From Vicia villosa (Eukaryota; Streptophyta; Magnoliopsida; Fabales; Fabaceae), in contig NW_026705401.1 in NCBI RefSeq assembly GCF_029867415.1, positions 124,001 through 188,000 of the forward strand: 64,000 nucleotides of DNA, read 5' to 3'. Below, piece after piece: positions 61,750 to 64,000 of the stretch. How positions within the stretch are numbered: the stretch's first letter is position 1; the number at the start of each line of letters is the position of its first letter. Under the pieces are notes generated by a model, which ran no database searches, was not told the DNA's origin, and was given only the letters and a program-made list of their open reading frames with translations. The translations under genes were made by a program, and so were the position numbers.

Positions 61750-64000
61750 CTAAAATTCACCGAACCAATCGGTGGATCCTAAGTCCAAAATAGGCACGTC
61801 CTTCGACCGCTCTCTATTTTGCTCGCGCTCTTGGCTCATCATTTCTTCAAACTCCGCCATTCTTGAAACGAAAGGATCCGGCCAAGTCTCCGCCTCATTT
61901 GAACGATGTGCGGTCCATTGACAACAAGTAGCCGGTATAGGACACCCCGGTTTCAAAAACACTTGGATGAAGTGCCGCGATCGTAGATACCTGATGCATA
62001 TGATCCAGCCCGACGAGTCTAATGGCGGTCGACTATGAAGTGGAAAGAAAGTCTCACTTAGTCCAAACCTCGTCAAATCGACGCATACAATATCATAGGC
62101 ACTTGTTATTAGATGACCCATATCGGGGAATGACATCCACTTCGAGACCGGAGCGATACCGGTAAGTGATGGAACAAGTGAATCATGAATTTTTGCAAAC
62201 TTTTCTTGATTTTCATATAGTCGGCCGTAGATGTCCCGATACGAAGTCAACTCCGCAATGAGTTCCCGTCGGACTAAAGTGTGATTATTTTCCCCTTTAC
62301 CGAGCAAACCCGCAACGGCCCGATATCCACAATTGTCGTCGCCGCCAACATCAACGATGTTATCGATATATTTGTGCATAAAAAGTGGCATCTCATCAAT
62401 GTAGACAATTGGTGATTTTTTGATCGGTGGTGTGCGAGGTGGCTTCGAAATACGGGCTCCTTTGTTACCACTACACTTAGACTTCGGTGTCTCATGAATT
62501 TTCGGGAACGATGCATCCACTTGTTCAAAATAGGAAGGATATCGTTTTGTTGACGTGTCATCTTGTGTAATTTTGGACTTTTTCGGTGCACATTTCGTTT
62601 TATCCGGTTGAGATGGCGGTTTCAAATCGGTGGTCTCCGGAAATGCGATCTTTCGCAATTGTTCTTTTATGTGCATTTTTGTTGTGTCGTCCGCTTTAGC
62701 AAACTTCTCCATTATCACTTCCAACTCGTCGGAGATGGTGATTTTGGAGTCATTTTCTTTCGGCGGGTCAAAATCATCAAAACGAAGTTTCTTCCAATGG
62801 TCGGCTACCTCATCCATGCGTATGGGTGAATTCAAATTTTTCTTTTTTGCAAGTATACAAGCACACGGAAGGCCATATGTAGTTCTAATGGTGCACCCAC
62901 ATAATGAACTATCCGTCCCCGTGGTCTCCGACCGCTTAGCTTCATGAAACAAAAAATTCAAACCCGTTCGAGATATGTTGTAAATCAATTGGGAGAATAG
63001 AATTTGGCCCTTATACCGGTGTTCCATAACCGTCTTGCTCCGGCCGAACGATGTTTGAATTTCATTGTGTTGATTTTCAAGCATTTGGTTCACGGTGTCC
63101 CATCCGCGACACAAATCTCCCTTGCTATCACCCAACCACCTCTTGAAGACCGCATGTGTGGATTCAACTCGGTTAGTCGTGGTGCAACCAAGATGTCTAA
63201 CCCGATTTGTCCAAGCGCACACGACTTTTTCTCTAACTTTGTCAAGAATGGTGGATTCGACGTAATGACAAAAAGTCTTAATGGAACCACACAAAGACCT
63301 AAAGTGTACCAATTTCTTGGTATAATCCTCTTCGGAGTATGCATCCAAAATTCCCCTCCATGCCGACATTATCCTATCAACCACAACACCGGCTTTGACA
63401 ACTTTACCGTTTTCATCCGGCCTATCTTTTGTCCCAACCGCGGGTTTCAACTTGCTTCTCACGTTGCAAGTTATGTGATACCGGCAAAGTAAAGCGGTAG
63501 ATGTCGGGAAGACGGTATCGACCGCATTCATCAAAGCATTGTCCCGATCGGTGACAATGACGTTTGGCATAACCTCTTGATCAACTAACAAAGACTTGCA
63601 AATTCCCAAGGCCCACGTAAAGTTGTCTTCTTTTTCACACTCCAAAAAAGCAAACCCCACCGAATAACTCTTGTCCGTCGAAGTCACACCGACGATCTCT
63701 AGAAGAGGAAGCCTATACTTGTTTGTCTTGTACGTCGAATCCATGACAAGAACGGTCGGAAATGTGTTGAATAATTTGATACTTTCGGGATGAGTCCAAA
63801 AAATATCACGCACCGTAACTTTGTCCTCGGAGGTTCGGAAGCTTGAAACATAATTGTTATCGCCTAGTAGTTTCAAAAGTTGTTGCATTTCCGACCGAGG
63901 GCCCATATTCAAAACCTTGAGATTGTGCCGTTCATTGTAAATTTGCTTGATATTTGAAACGCTATCCGGTTTCTTACGCTTCAAATCGGCAAGTATGTTG
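61750..64000 (-). CDS. MULE transposase fused to OTU-like protease, partial
   Basis: The frame is open from the window edge to the stop at 61750, about 750 codons, and its true N-terminus is outside. Numbering from the first codon at 63984, the DDE transposase core has D82 (VMDSTYK), D146 (VTDRDNA), a CRYH and E274 (RVESTHAVF). A SWIM-like zinc finger CGCx9CAC spans 362-376. After a lysine/proline-rich linker (450-530) comes an OTU-type cysteine protease region: GGDDNCGYRAVA with C552, and RSRHFIQVF with H671. The transposase would cut at the TIRs. The OTU part could remove ubiquitin or a related tag, or have lost activity; C and H are both present. The C-terminus is charged (EEMMSQEREQNRE). 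Similar proteins are often mislabelled as polyketide synthase hybrids. No damage is seen. Confidence 0.9.
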   Translation of the reverse strand, partial: NILADLKRKKPDSVSNIKQIYNERHNLKVLNMGPRSEMQQLLKLLGDNNYVSSFRTSEDKVTVRDIFWTHPESIKLFNTFPTVLVMDSTYKTNKYRLPLLEIVGVTSTDKSYSVGFAFLECEKEDNFTWALGICKSLLVDQEVMPNVIVTDRDNALMNAVDTVFPTSTALLCRYHITCNVRSKLKPAVGTKDRPDENGKVVKAGVVVDRIMSAWRGILDAYSEEDYTKKLVHFRSLCGSIKTFCHYVESTILDKVREKVVCAWTNRVRHLGCTTTNRVESTHAVFKRWLGDSKGDLCRGWDTVNQMLENQHNEIQTSFGRSKTVMEHRYKGQILFSQLIYNISRTGLNFLFHEAKRSETTGTDSSLCGCTIRTTYGLPCACILAKKKNLNSPIRMDEVADHWKKLRFDDFDPPKENDSKITISDELEVIMEKFAKADDTTKMHIKEQLRKIAFPETTDLKPPSQPDKTKCAPKKSKITQDDTSTKRYPSYFEQVDASFPKIHETPKSKCSGNKGARISKPPRTPPIKKSPIVYIDEMPLFMHKYIDNIVDVGGDDNCGYRAVAGLLGKGENNHTLVRRELIAELTSYRDIYGRLYENQEKFAKIHDSLVPSLTGIAPVSKWMSFPDMGHLITSAYDIVCVDLTRFGLSETFFPLHSRPPLDSSGWIICIRYLRSRHFIQVFLKPGCPIPATCCQWTAHRSNEAETWPDPFVSRMAEFEEMMSQEREQNRERSKDVPILDLGSTDWFGEF

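Larger units (their letters stand above)
60633..64000 (-). mobile_element. MULE with OTU-fused transposase, left part
   Basis: It begins GAAAATTTCTTCACCCACCT, the same tip as the 34400-35856 element, and runs past the window edge. Genes lie on the minus strand: transposase first, then a small PB1-like gene. Five TTCGGAAATGCATTTCCGAA-type palindromes sit between the tip and the small gene (60699-60907), and two more sit upstream of its TATA box (61473-61537). Both genes are open, so this may be an autonomous copy. The right end is not visible. Confidence 0.85.

Noticed and set aside
61750..64000. Polyketide/non-ribosomal peptide synthase annotation
   Set aside because: Proteins of this kind are often so labelled, but the frame has only MULE transposase, zinc-finger and OTU features.

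Overview
This is a nuclear plant sequence. AT-rich intergenic DNA is packed with nested transposable elements around one clear host gene. That gene, on the minus strand at 13523-16056, is a two-exon GRAS regulator that I identify as RAM1, a regulator of arbuscular mycorrhiza. Legume-type RAM1, Ogre-type LTRs with an extra ORF before gag, SIRE/Maximus-type copia elements and legume MITE ends together suggest an inverted-repeat-clade legume, probably of the pea/vetch tribe. The species cannot be fixed from the sequence alone.

Layout, left to right. 1-3870: eroded LTRs (chromovirus-like, SIRE-like, Ogre-like). 3994-13248: a decayed copia pol gene split by a Mutator-like element (MULE, 4343-11820) that carries a SIRE-type retroelement with no 3' LTR. 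13523-16056: RAM1, with a MITE-like insert in its intron. 16640-21325: MITE-like and decayed elements and two tandem arrays. 21335-24556: a MULE whose transposase is interrupted by one amber codon. 24570-32170: two Ogre-type LTRs in opposite orientation, the right one followed by a primer site and a broken ORF1. 33040-34124: LTR-like repeats and a copia gag scrap. 34400-35856: a non-autonomous MULE. 36181-38449: a MITE and a short retroposon. 38584-47481: a MULE with a small gene, whose central palindrome was hit by a young 6.9-kb Athila-like non-autonomous LTR element. 47587-53960: a small MITE, a deleted copia element and a LINE 3' part. 54252-55656: three small inverted-repeat elements. 55888-60405: a complete-ended but decayed minus-strand copia element. 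60633-64000: the left part of an apparently intact MULE whose transposase is fused to an OTU-type protease domain and is followed by a small gene.

The most interesting signal is a MULE group in which two families with related ends (38584-47481; 60633 to beyond the window) each carry a separate gene of about 122 codons for a PB1-like protein. Both copies have the same TATA-to-ATG spacing and lie in elements with arrays of family-specific 20-bp palindromes near the ends. One family also has a deletion derivative at 34400-35856 that keeps the palindromes and lost the genes. I found these boundaries by reading target-site duplications: 9 bp for the MULEs, 5 bp for the LTR elements and 11 bp for the retroposon. 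The nesting order is therefore supported directly by sequence.
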